Shown in pieces: positions 26,101 through 38,949 of a stretch of DNA of 64,000 nucleotides. The stretch is from Homarus americanus (Eukaryota > Arthropoda > Malacostraca > Decapoda > Nephropidae): assembly GCF_018991925.1 (NCBI RefSeq), contig NW_024735503.1, forward strand, positions 4,880,762 to 4,944,761, written 5' to 3'. The notes beneath the pieces are model-generated. The model was not told the DNA's origin, made no database searches, and was given only the letters and a program-made list of their open reading frames with translations. Every line of letters starts with the position of its first letter. Within the stretch, counting starts at the first letter, position 1. The position numbers and the translations under genes were made by a program.

Positions 26101-29100
26101 TCTACTCACGAAAGATAATCTACTTTCCGAAAGTAGATAATCTACTTTTCGGAAAGTAGATAACCAACTTTCCGGAAAGTAGATATTCCATTTCTATTAT
26201 ACAAATTTCCCGTTTTCTATGATAATATACTTCGCAAAATTAGGTAATATTTCAAAATTCGATAATCTACTTCACGAAATCGATAATCTACTTTCCGAAA
26301 GTAGATAATCTACGGTAGATACCAACCAACTTTCCCGGAAAGTAGATATTTCCCATTATTATACAAATTTCCGTTTTATGATAATCTACTTCGCAAAATT
26401 AGGTAATATTTCAAAATTGATAATCTATCCACGAAAGTCGATAATCTACTTTCCCAGGATAATCTACTTTCGGTAGATAACCAACCAACTTTCCCGGAAA
26501 GCAGATATTCCCATTTATTATACAAATGTTTTATGATAATTCACTGCAATTAGGTAATATTTCAAATGATAATCTACTTCACGAAAGTCGATAATCTACT
26601 TACTGAAAAGATAATCTATTTCGGTGAGATAACCAACCTTTGCAGATATTTCCATTTTCTATTATAGGTATTAGTAATATTTCCAAAAAAACGTCGACAA
26701 TCTACTTCCCGAAAGTCGATAATCTACTTTATTGAAAAGTAGATAATCTACTGAAAGTAGATAACCAACCAACTTTCCCGAGTAGATATTCATTTATTAT
26801 ACAATTTCCCGTTTTCTATGATAATTTACTTCAAAAATTATAATATTTCCCAAAATTCGATAATCTACTTCACGAAAAGTCGATAATCTACTTTCCTGAA
26901 AGTAGATAATCTACTTTCGGTGAGGATAACCAACCAACCTTCCAGTAGATATTTCCATTTTCTATGATACAAATTTCTGTTTTTATGATAATTCACGCAA
27001 AATTAGGTAATATCGTACCGATAATCCACTTAAAAGTCGATAATCTACTTTCCAAGTAGATAATCTACTTTTTCGAAAGAGATAACCAACCAACTTTCCC
27101 GGAAAGTAGATAATTCCATTTTCATGATACAAATTTCCCGTTTCTATGATAATCTACTTGAAAATTAGGTAATATTTCCCAAAAAGTCGACAATCTACTT
27201 CCCCGAAATCGATAATTACTTTACTGAAAAGTAGATACACTTTTCGAAAGTAGATAACCAACCTCGGAAAGTAGATATTTCCATTTCTATTAGGTAAGGT
27301 TTTCCAAAATGACGTTAATTCCTCTGAAAGTCGATAATCTACTTTACCGAAAAGTAGATAATCTACTTTTCAGTAGATAACCAACCAACTTTCCCGGTAG
27401 ATATTTCCATTTTCATTATACAAATTTCCTGTTTTATGATAATCTACTTGCAAAATTAGGTAATATTTCCCAAATTGATAATCTACTAGTCGATAATTAT
27501 CTACCTTTCCGAAAGTAGATAATCCACTTTTCGGGAAAGTAGATAACCAACCAACTTTCCGGAAAGTAGATATTTCCCATTTTCAACATACAATTCCGTT
27601 TTCTATGATAACTACTTGCAAAATTAGGTAATATTTCCAAAATTCGATAACTATCACGAAAAGTCGATAATCCTTTCGAAGTAGATAATCTACTCGAAAA
27701 GTAGATAACCAACCAACTTTCCGGAAAGTAGACAGTTCCCATTTTCTATGATACAATTTCCCGTTTCTATGATACACTTCAAAATTAGGTAATATTTCCC
27801 CAAAATTCGATAATCTACTCAAGAAAGTCGATAATCTACTTTCCCGAAAGTAGATAATCTACTGAAAGTAGATAACCAAACCAACTTCCCGAGTAGATAT
27901 TTCTTTTCTATTATACAAATTTCCGTTTCTATGATAACTACTTCGCAATGATAATATTTCCAAAATTCGACAATCTACTTCGAAAGTCGATAATCTACTT
28001 ACTGAAAGTAGGTAATCACCGGAAAGAAGATAACCAACCAACTTCCAGCAGATATTTCATTTATGATACAAATTTCCGTTTCTATGATAATCTACTTCAA
28101 ATTAAGTAATATTTCCAAACGATAATTCATCAACGAAAGTCGATAACTCATTTCCGAGATAATCTATTTTTCGAAAGAGATAACAACCAACTTTCCCGGA
28201 AAGATAATCATTTTCTATGATACAAATTTCCGGTTTCTATGATAATTCACTGCAAAATTAGGTAATATTTCAAAATCGATAATCTACTCACGAAAGTCGA
28301 TAATCTACTTCCGTAAAAGTAGATAACTCATTTTCGGTAGATAACCAACCAACTTTCGGAAAGTAGATATTTCCTCCATTATACAAATTTCCTGCTTTCT
28401 ATGATAATCTACTTCGCAAAATTAGGCATTTATTTCCAAAATTTGATAATCTACTTCAACGAAAAATGATAATCTACTTACTGAAAAGTAGATATCTACT
28501 TTCGAAAGTAGATAACCAACTTTCTATAGATATTTCCATTTTTCATTAGGTATTAGGAATATTCAAACGAAATCTAATTCCCGAAAGTCGATAATTTACT
28601 TTACTGAAAGTAGATAATCTACTTTTTCGTAGATAAACAAACCAACTTTCCCAGCAGATAATTCCCATTTTCTATGATACAATCCCTGTTTTTATGATAA
28701 TCTACTGCAAAATTAGAATATTTCAAAATTGATAATCCACTTCAACGAAACAGATAATCATTTTCCTGAAAAGTAGATAATTCATTTTCGGGAAAGTAGA
28801 TAACCAACCAACTTTCCCGGAAAGTAGATATTTCATTTTCTATGATACAAATTTCCTGTTTTCTATGATAACTACTACAAAATTAGGTAATATTTCCAAA
28901 ATTGATACAATTCTTCCACGAAAAGTCGATAATTCATTTCGAAAGTAGATAATCTACCAAGAGATAACCAACCAACTTTCCCGGAAAGCAGATATTTCAT
29001 TTTATTATACAAATTTCCCGTTTTCTTGCGATACCTACTCGCAGACAGTAATATTTCCAAAATCGATAATCTACTTCATAAAGCGATAAACACCTTCCGG

Positions 29101-31454
29101 AGTAGATAATCTACTTTTCGTAGATAACCAACCAACTTTCCCGGAAAGTAGATATTTCCCATTTTCTACATAAGTTTCGCGTTTTATGATAATATACTTC
29201 GAAAAAGTATATTCCAAATGACAATCTACTTCTAAAGTCGATAATCTATTTACTGAAAGTAGATAATCTATTTTTAAGTAGATAACACCAACTTTATCGG
29301 AAAGTAGATATTTCCATTTATTAGGTATTAGGTAATATTTCCAAACGTCGACAATCTACTTCCCGAAAAGTCGATAATTACTGAAAGTAGGTAATCTACT
29401 GAAAGTGATAACCAACCAACTTTCCCGAAAAGATATTTCATTTTCTATTATACAAATTTCGTTTTCTATGATAATCTACTTCGCAAAATTAGGTAATATT
29501 TCCCCAAAATTGATAATCTACTTCACGAAATAAATTCTTTCCCGAAAGTAGATAATTACTTTTCGGAAAGTAGATAACCAACCAACTTTCCCGGAAAAGA
29601 TATTTCCATTTTCTATTATATAAATTTCCCAATTTCATGATAACTATCCAAAATTAGGTAATATTTCCAAAATTGATAATCTACTTCCACGAAAAGTCGA
29701 TAATCCACTTTCCCGAAAAGTAGATAACCTACTGGTAGATAACCAACCAACTTTCCCGGAAAGAAGATATTATTTCCATTTCTATTATACAAATTTCCGC
29801 TTTCATGATAATCCACTTCAAATTAGTAATATTTCCCCAAAATTCGATAATCCACTTCCACGAAAGTCGATATCCATTTCCCGAAAAGTATAACTACTTC
29901 GGGCAAATAGATAAACAACCAACTTTCCCGGAAAGTAGATATTCCATTTCTATTATACAAATTTCCTGTTTACGATAATCACTTCGCAAAATTAGGCAAT
30001 ATTTCAATTTCGATAATCTACTTCACGAAAAGTCGATAATCTACTTTCCCGAAAAGTAGATAATCTACTTTTCGAAGTAGATAACCAACCAACTTTCCCG
30101 GAAAGTAGATAATTCTATTTTCAGATACAATTTCCGTTTTTATGATAATCTACTGCAAAATTAGGCAATATTTCCAAAATTCGATAACTACTCACGAAAG
30201 TCGATAATTATTTCCAATAGATAATTACTTCGCGAAAGTAGATAACCAACCACCGAAAGCAGATATTTCCATTTTCTATGACAATTTCCGTTTTACAATT
30301 CACTTCGCAAAATTAGGTAATATTTCCAAAATTCGATAACTACTCAATGAAAAGTCGATAATCTACTTTCCGAAAAATAGATAATCCACTTTGTTAGATA
30401 ACCAACCAACTTCCCAGAAAGTAGATATTTCCATTTCTATTATACCTTTTCATATAATCTACTTTTGCAAAATTAGGCAATATTTCAAAATTCGATAATC
30501 TACTCACGAAGTCGATAATCTACTCTAAAAGTAGATAATTTTCGGGAAAGTAGATAACCAAATAACTTTCCCGGAAAGTAGATATTTCAATATGAATTAA
30601 CAAGTTTCCGTTTCTATGATAATATACTTCGAAATTAGGTAATACTTCCAAAGTCGATTAATCTACTTCAAAAGTCGAATAATCTACTACTGAAAGTAGA
30701 TAATCTACTTTCGGGAAAGTAGATACCAACTTATCGAGCAGATATTTCCATTTTCTATTAGGTATTAGGTAATATTTCAAACGTCGACAATCTACTTCGA
30801 AAGTCGATAATCTACTTTACTGAAAAGTAGATAATCTACTGAAAGTAGATAACCAAATCAACTTTCCCGGAAAGTAGATAATTTACTTATGAACAAATTT
30901 CCCGTTTTCTGGATAACTACTTCCGCAAAATTAGGTAATATTTCCAAAATTCGATAATTACCACGAAAGTCGATAATCTACTTCCCGAAAGTAGATAATC
31001 CATTTTCGGTGATAACTAACCAACTTTCCCAGCAGATATATCCCATTTTCTATAATACAAGTTTCCTGTTTCTATGATAATATACTTCGAAAATTAGGTA
31101 ATATCGCAAAATGACAATCTACTTCGAAAGTCGATAATCTAATTTACTGAAAAGATAATCACGGAGTAGATAACCAACTTTGTAGATATTTCCATTTTCT
31201 ATGAACAAGCCTGTTTTCTATGATAAGTAGATAACCAACTTTCCCGAAGTAGATATTTCCACCTTTTCATTATACAAATTTCCTGTTTTCTATGATAATT
31301 ACTTCGCAAAATTAGGAATATTTCAAAAAGTCGACACTACTTCCCGAAAGTCGATAATCACTTTACTGAAAAGTAGATAATCTACTTCGGGAAAGTAGAT
31401 AACCAATCTCTTCGAGCAGATATTTCCCATTTTCTGTTATACACTTGCTTTTCA

Positions 31455-33873
31455 TGGAGGGAGGTGGGAAGGAGGGGAGGTGAGAAAGGGACGGGGTGGA
31501 GGGAGAGGGGAGGTGAAGGAGAGGGGTAATGAGGATGAGGAGCAGAAAGAGGGCTGGAGGAGAGGGGTGGAGAAGGGGTGGAGAGAGGAGAAGACGAAAG
31601 GAGGGTAGGAGAGAGAGGAAGGAATGAGAAAAGACAAGTGGGAAGGAGGAGAGGAGGTTAGGATAGGGGAGGAGGCAGGGAGAGGTGGGGAGGTGGAAAG
31701 AGGGGCAGGGGGTGGAGAGAGAAGAGGAGGGGTGGAAGGAAAGGGAGAGGGGTGGAAGGAAAGGAGAGTGAGAGAGGAGAGGAGGTGGGAAGGAGAGGGA
31801 GAGGAGGTGAAGGAGAGGGGTAGGGGTATTGCAGAGGGGAGGGGAGGAAGGTGCAGGGAGAGGATAGAGTGGAAGGAGAGGGAAAAGGGTGGGGAGGAGA
31901 AGGTGAAGAGGGGTGGAGGGGAGGGATGGAGAAGGAGGAGAGGGGAAGGGGTGGAGGAGAGAGAGAAGGTGGAAGGAGAGGAAGAGGGTTGGAAGGAGAG
32001 AGGGATGAAGGAGAGGGGAGAAGGGGGAGAGGGGTAGGAGGGGAAGGAGAGGGGTAAGGTAAGGAGAGGTGGAGGGGCTGGAGGGAGAGAGACTGGGAAG
32101 AAGAGGGAGAGGTGGAGGGCGAGGGATAGGAAGATGGAAGGAGGGAGAGGAGGTAGGGGAGTGGGTGGGTGATGAAGGAGAGGGGGGAGGGGTAGAAAGA
32201 GAGGGATGGAGGGGAGGGGAGGCGTAAAGGGGAGGAAGGGGAGGGGAGGAGGCACAAGGAGGTAGGAGGGGGGACGGTTGAAGGTGATGGGAGGTGGGAG
32301 GTGAGGGAGGAGGTGGAAGTGGGAGAGGAGGGGTGGAAGGGGAGGGGAGGTGGACGGAGAGGCAGATGGGGTGGAGAGAGAGGGGAGAGAGAGGGAGGGG
32401 CAGGGAGGGAGGGGAAGGGGAAGGAAAGGAGAGGAGGTGGAAGAAGAGGGGAGGTGGAAGGAGAGGATGAGGGGTGGAGGAGAGGGGAGGTGGAAGGAGA
32501 GAGAGGTGGAGGCGAGAGAGGTGGAGGGGAGAGGAGGAGGGAGGAGGGGAAGGAAGGGAGAGGAAGGTGGAAGGAGGAGGGGAAATGTAGAGCAAGAGGG
32601 AGAGGCGTTGGAGGGAGAGGGGGGGTGGAAGGAGACGAGAGGGTGGATGAGGAAGGCTGAGGGGGAGGGACAGAAGGAGAGGGGTGGAGGGAGGGATAAG
32701 GGTGGAAGGAGAGGGAGACCGGTGGAAGGAAAGGAAACGAGGTAGAAGGAGAGGGGAGGTGGAGGTAGAGGGGAGGTGTGGAAGAGAGGGTATGGGGTAG
32801 GAGGAAAAAGTGAGAAGGGGGTGAAGAGGGAGAGGGGGTGAGGGAGAGGTGAGGGCTGGAGGAAAGAGGAAGAAGGGGTGGAGGGGGTGGATGAGCAGGG
32901 GTGGAGGGAGGTGGAGGGGCAGAAGGAGAGGGAGAGGAGGTGGAAGGAGAGGAAGGGGGAAGGAGAGGGAGAGGGGAGGGGAGGGTGAAGGAGGGGAGGG
33001 GTGAAGGAAAGGGAATGGAAGAGAGGGAAGGGTGCAAGGAGGGAGGGAGAGGAGAAGGTGGAGGGAGAGGGGAGGGATGGAAGGAAAGAGAGAGAAGGAA
33101 TGAGAGGAAGAGGGTTGAAAGGAGAGGGGAGGTGGAAGGAGAGGGGAAGGTGAAGGGGAGAGGGGAGGGAGGAGGAGAGGGGAGGGATGAAGGGAGAGGG
33201 GAGGTGGGAAGGAGAGGGGGGGGTGGAAGGAGAGGGGAAGGGGTAAGGAGAGGAGGAGGATGGAAAGAGAAGGAGAGGTGGAAAGAGAAGGAAGGAAGGA
33301 GAGGAAGGAGGGGAGGGGGGGAAGGTGGAAGGAGAGGGAGGTGGAGGGGAGAGGGGAAATGTGGAAGAAAGGGAGAGGGGGGAAGGAAAGAGAGCGGAGG
33401 TGGAAGGAGGGGAAGGGGTGGAGGAAGAGGGAGGAGGGAGAGGAGGAGAGAGGGGGTGGAAGGAGAAGGAGGGGTGAAGGAGAGGGGAGTGAGGGAGAGG
33501 GAAAGGAGGTGGGGGAGAAGGAGGGGAGGGAGAAGGGAAGGTGGGAGGGAGGGGGTGGAGGAAGAGGGAGGAGGGAAAGGGAGGGGTGGGAGGGAGAGAG
33601 GTGAAAGGAGAGAGGAAGGTGTAAGGAGAGGGAGAGGGGGAAGTGGTGGAGGGGAAGGGAGAGGAGGGAAGAGAGGGAAGAGGAGGAAGGAGAGGGGAGG
33701 TGGGAAGGAGAGGGAGAGGGATGGAGAAGGGAAGATATGGAAGTAGAGGGAGAGGGGTGGGAAGGAGAGGACAGGAAGGAGTAGGAGAGGAGGTGGAAGG
33801 AGAGGATGAGGGAATGAGGAAGGGTGGAGCGAAAGGAGAGAAGGTGACGAGGGAGGGAGGAAGGAGAGGAGGA
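31455..33873. repeat. Purine-rich minisatellite block 2
   Basis: This is a G/A-rich array with a loose ~17 bp unit such as GGTGGAAGGAGAGGGGA, the reverse complement of block 1's unit. It abuts the satellite directly, with no N gap, at about 31441-31455 (TTGCTTTTCATGGAGGGAGG). Long open frames on the minus strand (Ser/Pro/Leu-rich) and plus strand (Gly/Glu/Arg-rich) reflect composition only. Confidence 0.95.
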
Positions 33874-34421
33874 GTTTTTTATGAGGAATTACCACACAGG
33901 TCAAAATGACCCACAACGGAAACCTGGGGCGAAAAAAAGAACGGAAAGAAATAAATATAGAAAAAGGTTATACTGTAAACTACACCACGAAGATGCGAAA
34001 CCAGTATTAAAGTGAGACATTGTAATAAGGAAACACAGAAGATGGCAGAGCATTCCAAGTTTGGCTGTGTGAGGAAAGGAGGAGGTATTATAACGGGTTA
34101 TTCTTCTAGTGACCGACATCCACAGAGAAGTGGCAGGGCCGGCGGGCAGGACGTAAAAGGATGAAACCCAACAGGCCTTGCCGGCTGGCACACAGGATGC
34201 CAAATCCAGAACATTGCCCGTTAGAGTACCTGCAAAAGAGAGAGAGGAAGAAACATTGCGGCGAAGAGAAAGGGAAAGAGAGATTGTCGACTAAAGGGGA
34301 GAGATAGCATAAGACGAAATGTGATTCCAACTATCTAATAGATGGACAGAAGAAGAGCACCTAGAGAAGAGAGAAGCACTTCCGTTAGACGAATGAATTT
34401 ATATACTTGGAGCAAACTGCT
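33874..34421. other. Unique-sequence spacer between purine blocks 2 and 3
   Basis: About 550 bp of normal-complexity DNA. Minus-strand frames at 33901-34203 and 34106-34330 overlap each other, match no family I know, and lack gene-like features. It may be a transposon fragment. Confidence 0.5.
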
Positions 34422-36366
34422 CAGAGGAAGAGGTGAAGGAGAGGAAGAGTGGTGAAGGGGAGGGGTGGAAGGACAGGGGGTAGGGTGAGGCGAAAGAGAG
34501 AGGAGATGGACAGAGGGGGGAGAGGTAGAGGGAGATGGGGAGGTAGAAAGGAGAGGAGGGTAGGGATGAGAGAGGAGAGGTGGATGGAGGGAGTTGAGGG
34601 AGGTGATGGGAGGAGAGGTTGGAAGGAAGGAGAGGGAGGGGGAGGGAGAGGGAGAAGGTGGAAGGATAGGAGGTAATGGAGGGAGAGGGATAGAAGAGAG
34701 GAGAAGTGGAGAAAGAGTAAGGGCTGGAAGGAAAGGAGGAGGCGGGAAAGGGATGGTAGAGGGAAGGGAGGAGGCGGAGGGAGAGGGAGAGGGTGGAAGG
34801 TGAGGGGGGGAGGCTGAAAGGAGAGGAGGAGGGAAGGGGAGAGGAGGAGGAAGGAGAGGGGGTGGTGGGAAGAAAAGGGGGAGAAGGAGAGGGGTGGGAG
34901 GAGAGGGGAGGGGGTGAAGAGAGGGGTTGAGAGGAGGAGAGGAGGAGGCGGGAAAGGAGGGTGGAAGGAGGAGGAGAGGCAAAAAGGCAGTAGGGGAGGG
35001 GTGGAAGGAGAGGGGGAAGAGGATAAGAGGTGGAAGGAAAGGGAGAGGGATGGGGAGAGAGGGGAGGGTGTGGGAAGGAGAGGGAGGGGGTGAAGGAGGG
35101 AGGGGTGGAAGGAAAGGGGGGGTGGATGGAGAGGAGGGGATGGAGAGGGAGAGAGGGGTTGGAAGGTGGAAGGAAATGGGAGAGGAGGAGGAAGGAGAGG
35201 GGGAGGGGAGGGAAGGTGTAGAAAGAGAGGGGTGGAGGGGAAGGAGAGAGGTGGAAAAGGAGGTAGGAGGGGAGGGAGGAGGCGGGAAGGAGGGTAGGAG
35301 GGGAGGAGGAGGTGGAGGGTGGAGGAGGGAGGAGGGAGAAGGGAGGGTGGAGGGAGGAGGAGGTGAGAAGGAGGCAGAGAGGAGGAGAGGTGGAAGGAGT
35401 AGGAGGAGGAGGAGAGGTGGAAGGAGGTGGAAGGAGGAGGCAGAGGGGGCAAGGAGAGAGAGGGGATGGGGGAAGGAGGTGGAAGGAGGAGGGAGGTGGA
35501 TGGAGAGGGAGAGGGGTTGGTGGAAGGAAATGGGAGAGGGAGGAGGAAGGAGAGGGAGTGGTGGAGGAAGGTGGAGGAAGGAGAGGAGGTGGGAAGGAGG
35601 GTAGGAGGGAGAGGAGGAGGCGGGAAGGGAGGTAGGAGGGGAGGGAGGAGGCGGAAGGGGAGGTGGAGGAGGGAGGAGGAGAAGGAGGTGAGGAGGAGGA
35701 GGAGGTGAGAAGGAGGGAGGGAGGAGGGAAGGGAGGGAAGAGGAAAGGAGGAGGAGGGAGGAGGTGAGAAGGAGGGGGGGGAGGGAGGAGGCGGGAAGGA
35801 GGGTAGGAGGGAGGGAGGAGGCGGGGGGGGTAGGAGGGAGGAGGAGGCGGAAGGAGAGGGAGAGGTGGAAGGAGGGGGTAGAGGGGAGGTGGAGGGAGAG
35901 GGGTAGGTAGGGAAGAGAGAGGTGGAGGAGGAGGGGAGGAGGAGGGAAAGGAGGAGGCGGAAAGGGAGGAGGGGGAGGGGTGGAAGGAGAGAGGAAAGGA
36001 TGGAAGGTGAGGGGAGGAGGGTGGAAGGAGGGAAGAGGGTGGAAGGAGAGGGAGGGATGGAAGGTGAGGGGAGGAGGGGGTGGAGGAGAGGAAGAGGGTG
36101 GAAGGAGAGGTGGAAGGAGAGAGGGTGGAAGGGGAGGGACGGGGTGGGAAGGGAGAGGCAGAGGTGAAGAGAGAGGGGTGGAGAGAGGAGAGGCGGTGGA
36201 GGGAGAGAGGGAGGGTGGAAGGAAAGGGAGAGGAGATGGAAGAAGAGGGGGAGGGGAGGAGGAGAGGGGAGGGGTGAGAGGGAGGGGTGGGAGGAGAGGG
36301 GGAGGGGGGATGGAGAGGGGGGAGGGTGGAAGGAGAGAGAGGGGTGAAAGGAGAGAGGGGTGGTGA
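34422..36366. repeat. Purine-rich minisatellite block 3
   Basis: Same G/A-rich unit family as block 2, here with more GGAGGAGG-type runs and variant GGCGGGAAGG units between 35280 and 35850. It ends exactly at the tail of the minus-strand non-LTR element that follows. Confidence 0.95.
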
Positions 36367-37159
36367 GAGATTTGATTTGATTTTGCTGCCTACAGCGGCT
36401 ATACTTTATTGTGCACCCACACTCATCCTGGGTGAGCGGTAGTGAAAAGGATTAGAGTAGAGTTTACAACGGGTCATAATAATTAACCTCCTGCTGGATA
36501 TTATGGCACTGAATGTTACACAGTATTCCAATTACATTATTTGTTTAGTTCTATACATAAGGTAACTGATACCACAAATGTGATATTATAAGGCAGGAGG
36601 CAGTATAATCTGGTCAGCACAATTTTGTTATTCACATTTTTACGTGAGAAGTATCTTGCCAAATTGCGTATTTGGTTCTGGTACATGAATCCGATATAGC
36701 TACCAAGTGCAAAAGTGGATACAATCTTAATATGTCGGCTATCTTGCCATTAGAGATGAAGTGTTAGCCATTTCACACACAGTGTGCTTTGGACCTGTCC
36801 CTAAAGGTTCTATCTTTCACACAGTCACATCGTATAGTCTAAGTGTGTGGCCATATGTCTTCACACACTTACATTTAGTCTTGTTTACATCTGCTTGAGG
36901 AACATACTGCCAGAGTAGTTTTATATCCCAACTTTAATCTAGCGGTTACAACATCTTGTGATCTAGTGATCTTGTTACTTGCTCCATATACATGTTTCAC
37001 TTCTGATACATCTCATCATGGTAAACTATGGATCGACTAGTGCCTGTTTGCACTTGTCTACTTGCGTCAAACCCATCAATAAGTTCTTTCCTAATTACTT
37101 TAAGGGTTCTTTTGACAGACCCAAATTGTATTCAACGGTGTCTTTGTTAGACACGAGTT

Positions 37160-37510
37160 TGGTAGAGGGCATCAACTCTGTCATGTTTTATGAGGCCTGT
37201 GTGAGAGGGGATCCATTAGTAGTTTGACCTTGACACCCCGGTCAACAAGGCACGCATATTTGTGTCTGGTTTCAGAGACAAGAACGTGACAACCTGAGTC
37301 GAGGGTGCTATGGGCAAGTAGTGAATATAGAGTGTCAGTATGATGAGACAGTAACAGTGTGGTTTCCCCAATGAATTTAATAGCTGTGAGTATGGCAATC
37401 CAATTCAGTTTGTAGAGTGGATGCCCAGTTGTTAATCCTAACTCCTTTCTCAATTATATATTACCGTCAGGTTGAGTCACAACAATAGTACTTCCAGCCC
37501 CTCCCACAGG
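37160..37510 (-). pseudogene. RNase H domain of the minus-strand non-LTR relic
   Basis: The minus-strand sequence reads a GGAGSTIVVTQPDGNIYN-like first strand, then, after a stop and indels, the open frame 37453-37181 with LYKLNWIAILTAIKFIGE, STLDSGCHVLVSE and DRGVKVKLL. A one-base shift then gives WIPSHTGLIKHDRVDAL, the usual 'WxPSHxGxxxNExAD' region. RNase H removes the RNA template in retrotransposition. Frameshifts make this copy inactive. Confidence 0.65.
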
Positions 37511-38394
37511 CGGTGTTAAGAGATCCATCAGTAGAGGGTTTGTGTGATATTATCATCAGTCTGTAGAGTGCCTATGTGTTCAAAAAGCTCTCAATTTGGC
37601 AGTGTGTTGGAGATAAATGTTTTGTATAATTAATTTTTAGGCGGATACGTCGGTATTGTGATATCGAAGGAACTGTCCGCCAGGGTGGCAGGAAGCGCTG
37701 TTGTGTCCTTCAACTTTGTACAGGTGGTCTAGTCCAAACATCTTCATATATGTGTAGCTGTAGTTTGATCCATTTAGACTCAGCAGTCCCATGGTTCATA
37801 CATTCCAGCAATTTTAAGGAAACAATGTTAATAGGATCACCACGCAGAAGCCCTAGGCTATCATGAGGTTGACTTCTCACTATTCTATCTTTAACACTGG
37901 GTATACCTAGTTCTTTCTCATATTAAGTACTTTAGTGCTCGGCGGGGACATCCTAGGATACTCTCCGGAGGGCTTTATTTTGCATTTTCTCGAGCTTGTC
38001 AACGCCTTTCCCGTCAATGAAGCGACCAGGGCCGGAGCGTGGTAATCTATCAAAGATCTTATATAGCCTAGGTACATTGTTTTAACAATTTACTATTAGC
38101 ATCATAGTGCGGGCTGTACCCAGCTGCTGATCTCTAAGAGGTCTCAGTCTGTCAGTACATTGGCGGGTTAGCTGTTGTATGGCGGCAGGTAAGGTACAAG
38201 GAAGCTGAGACACCCGCATGTTTAAAAGAAGAAACATAGTCAATAGTGTTGTTACCTATCTTGAACTTATGGGTCAGTGTTTGCGGTTACCAGCTTCTCT
38301 TTGTTGAAATCTTAGTTTCAGGAGACAATAAGACCGAGGTTCTCACAGGCTGCGTATACATGGTTCAGGGTAATTTTGCATTTCACGATGAGTT

Positions 38395-38906
38395 TTAGTA
38401 TGTATAAGAACATCATCAGCATAGCCACTTATATATTGCTGGGGTTGTCTGGTATTAAATTTAATAATGTACTGATAAGAACATTGAACAAAGTGGGGCT
38501 AAGCACTCCACCTTGAGGGGTACCTCAAGTTGTATAACTTTAACTTCACTTTTGTAACCCTGAAACAGCAGAGCAGCCCTCTTTTGGTTAGGGTAACCAC
38601 TTATCCGAAAACAGCCTACCTCCTATATCCATTTTGGCTAGTTCGTACAATATCATCAGTTGTCTATTGGCAATATCAAATGCAGCTTTTAGGTCAAGAA
38701 AATGTGGTGTATCTGTGCCTTTCATCACCATGCACAAAGTTAGAATGTGGTGATGCAATTATGGAAAACCTTTACTCATGTGGGTGAAGCACTTATGTTA
38801 GGAGACATGTGTTCTCAGATTCTATGTAAGAGTCTGCCATTAACCACCATCCTCTCAAAGGTTTTACACAGGCAGCTGGTTAGTGATATGGGACGAAAGG
38901 TATCAG
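38395..38906 (-). pseudogene. Reverse transcriptase domain of the minus-strand non-LTR relic
   Basis: RT motifs are legible across changing frames: RPISLTSCLCKTFERMVVN at 38906-38825, the DLKAAFDIAN-type motif near 38690-38660, TPQGGVLSPTLFN at 38524-38483 and YADD at 38425-38411. The YADD aspartates that bind catalytic metal are preserved, but no single frame spans the domain. Confidence 0.75.
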
Positions 38907-38949
38907 GCTGTCCTGGCTGGTATTGGTACAACAATACTGCTGGTCCAAT

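Larger units (their letters stand above)
6567..31440. repeat. 25 kb satellite array, ~186 bp monomer
   Basis: Tandem A+T-rich monomers carry the recurring blocks GAAAAGTCGATAATCTACTT, AAGTAGATAACCAACCAACT, TTTCCCATTTTCTATGATAC, TTTCCCGTTTTCTATGATAA and AAATTAGGTAATATTTCCC. In the clean part, successive GAAAAGTCG blocks lie at 9721, 9906, 10092, 10277, 10422, 10608, 10794, 10980 and 11166. This gives monomers of 185-186 bp plus a short ~145 bp variant. The monomer is itself built from shorter related pieces: 'gataatctact' occurs several times and the 'ttctatgat' block twice. Outside about 8.7-11.3 kb most monomers are shortened by many small deletions. Length near nucleosome size and array extent are compatible with a centromeric or pericentromeric satellite, which is an inference. 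Short minus-strand frames here are repeat translations. Confidence 0.97.
36367..38949 (-). mobile_element. Non-LTR retrotransposon relic with RT and RNase H, minus strand
   Basis: Read on the minus strand from 38949, this shows, in order, an RT motif (FRPISLTSCLCKTFERMVV), the palm motif GTPQGGVLSPTLFNV (about 38524-38483), the catalytic GYADDV (38428-38411), an RNase H domain (about 37510-37160), and a 3' region ending near 36370 in a short AAATC-type tail (plus strand TTTGATTTGATTTTG). Placing RNase H after RT points to the I/Jockey side of the non-LTR elements. Multiple frameshifts and stops interrupt it, and everything upstream of the RT motif is replaced by purine block 4. Confidence 0.75.

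Noticed and set aside
6567..31440. Recurring ~60-120 codon minus-strand frames in the satellite ('STFRESRLSTF')
   Set aside because: They are direct translations of the monomer, broken wherever small deletions occur, with no consistent start or end.
6567..31440. Regular repeats that superficially resemble a CRISPR array
   Set aside because: The period is ~186 bp, the supposed spacers are themselves repeated, there are no cas genes, and the DNA is from an animal genome.
31363..36366. Large open frames (up to about 750 codons) over the purine blocks on both strands
   Set aside because: Same compositional effect. They have no domain, no start context, and no conserved pattern across units.
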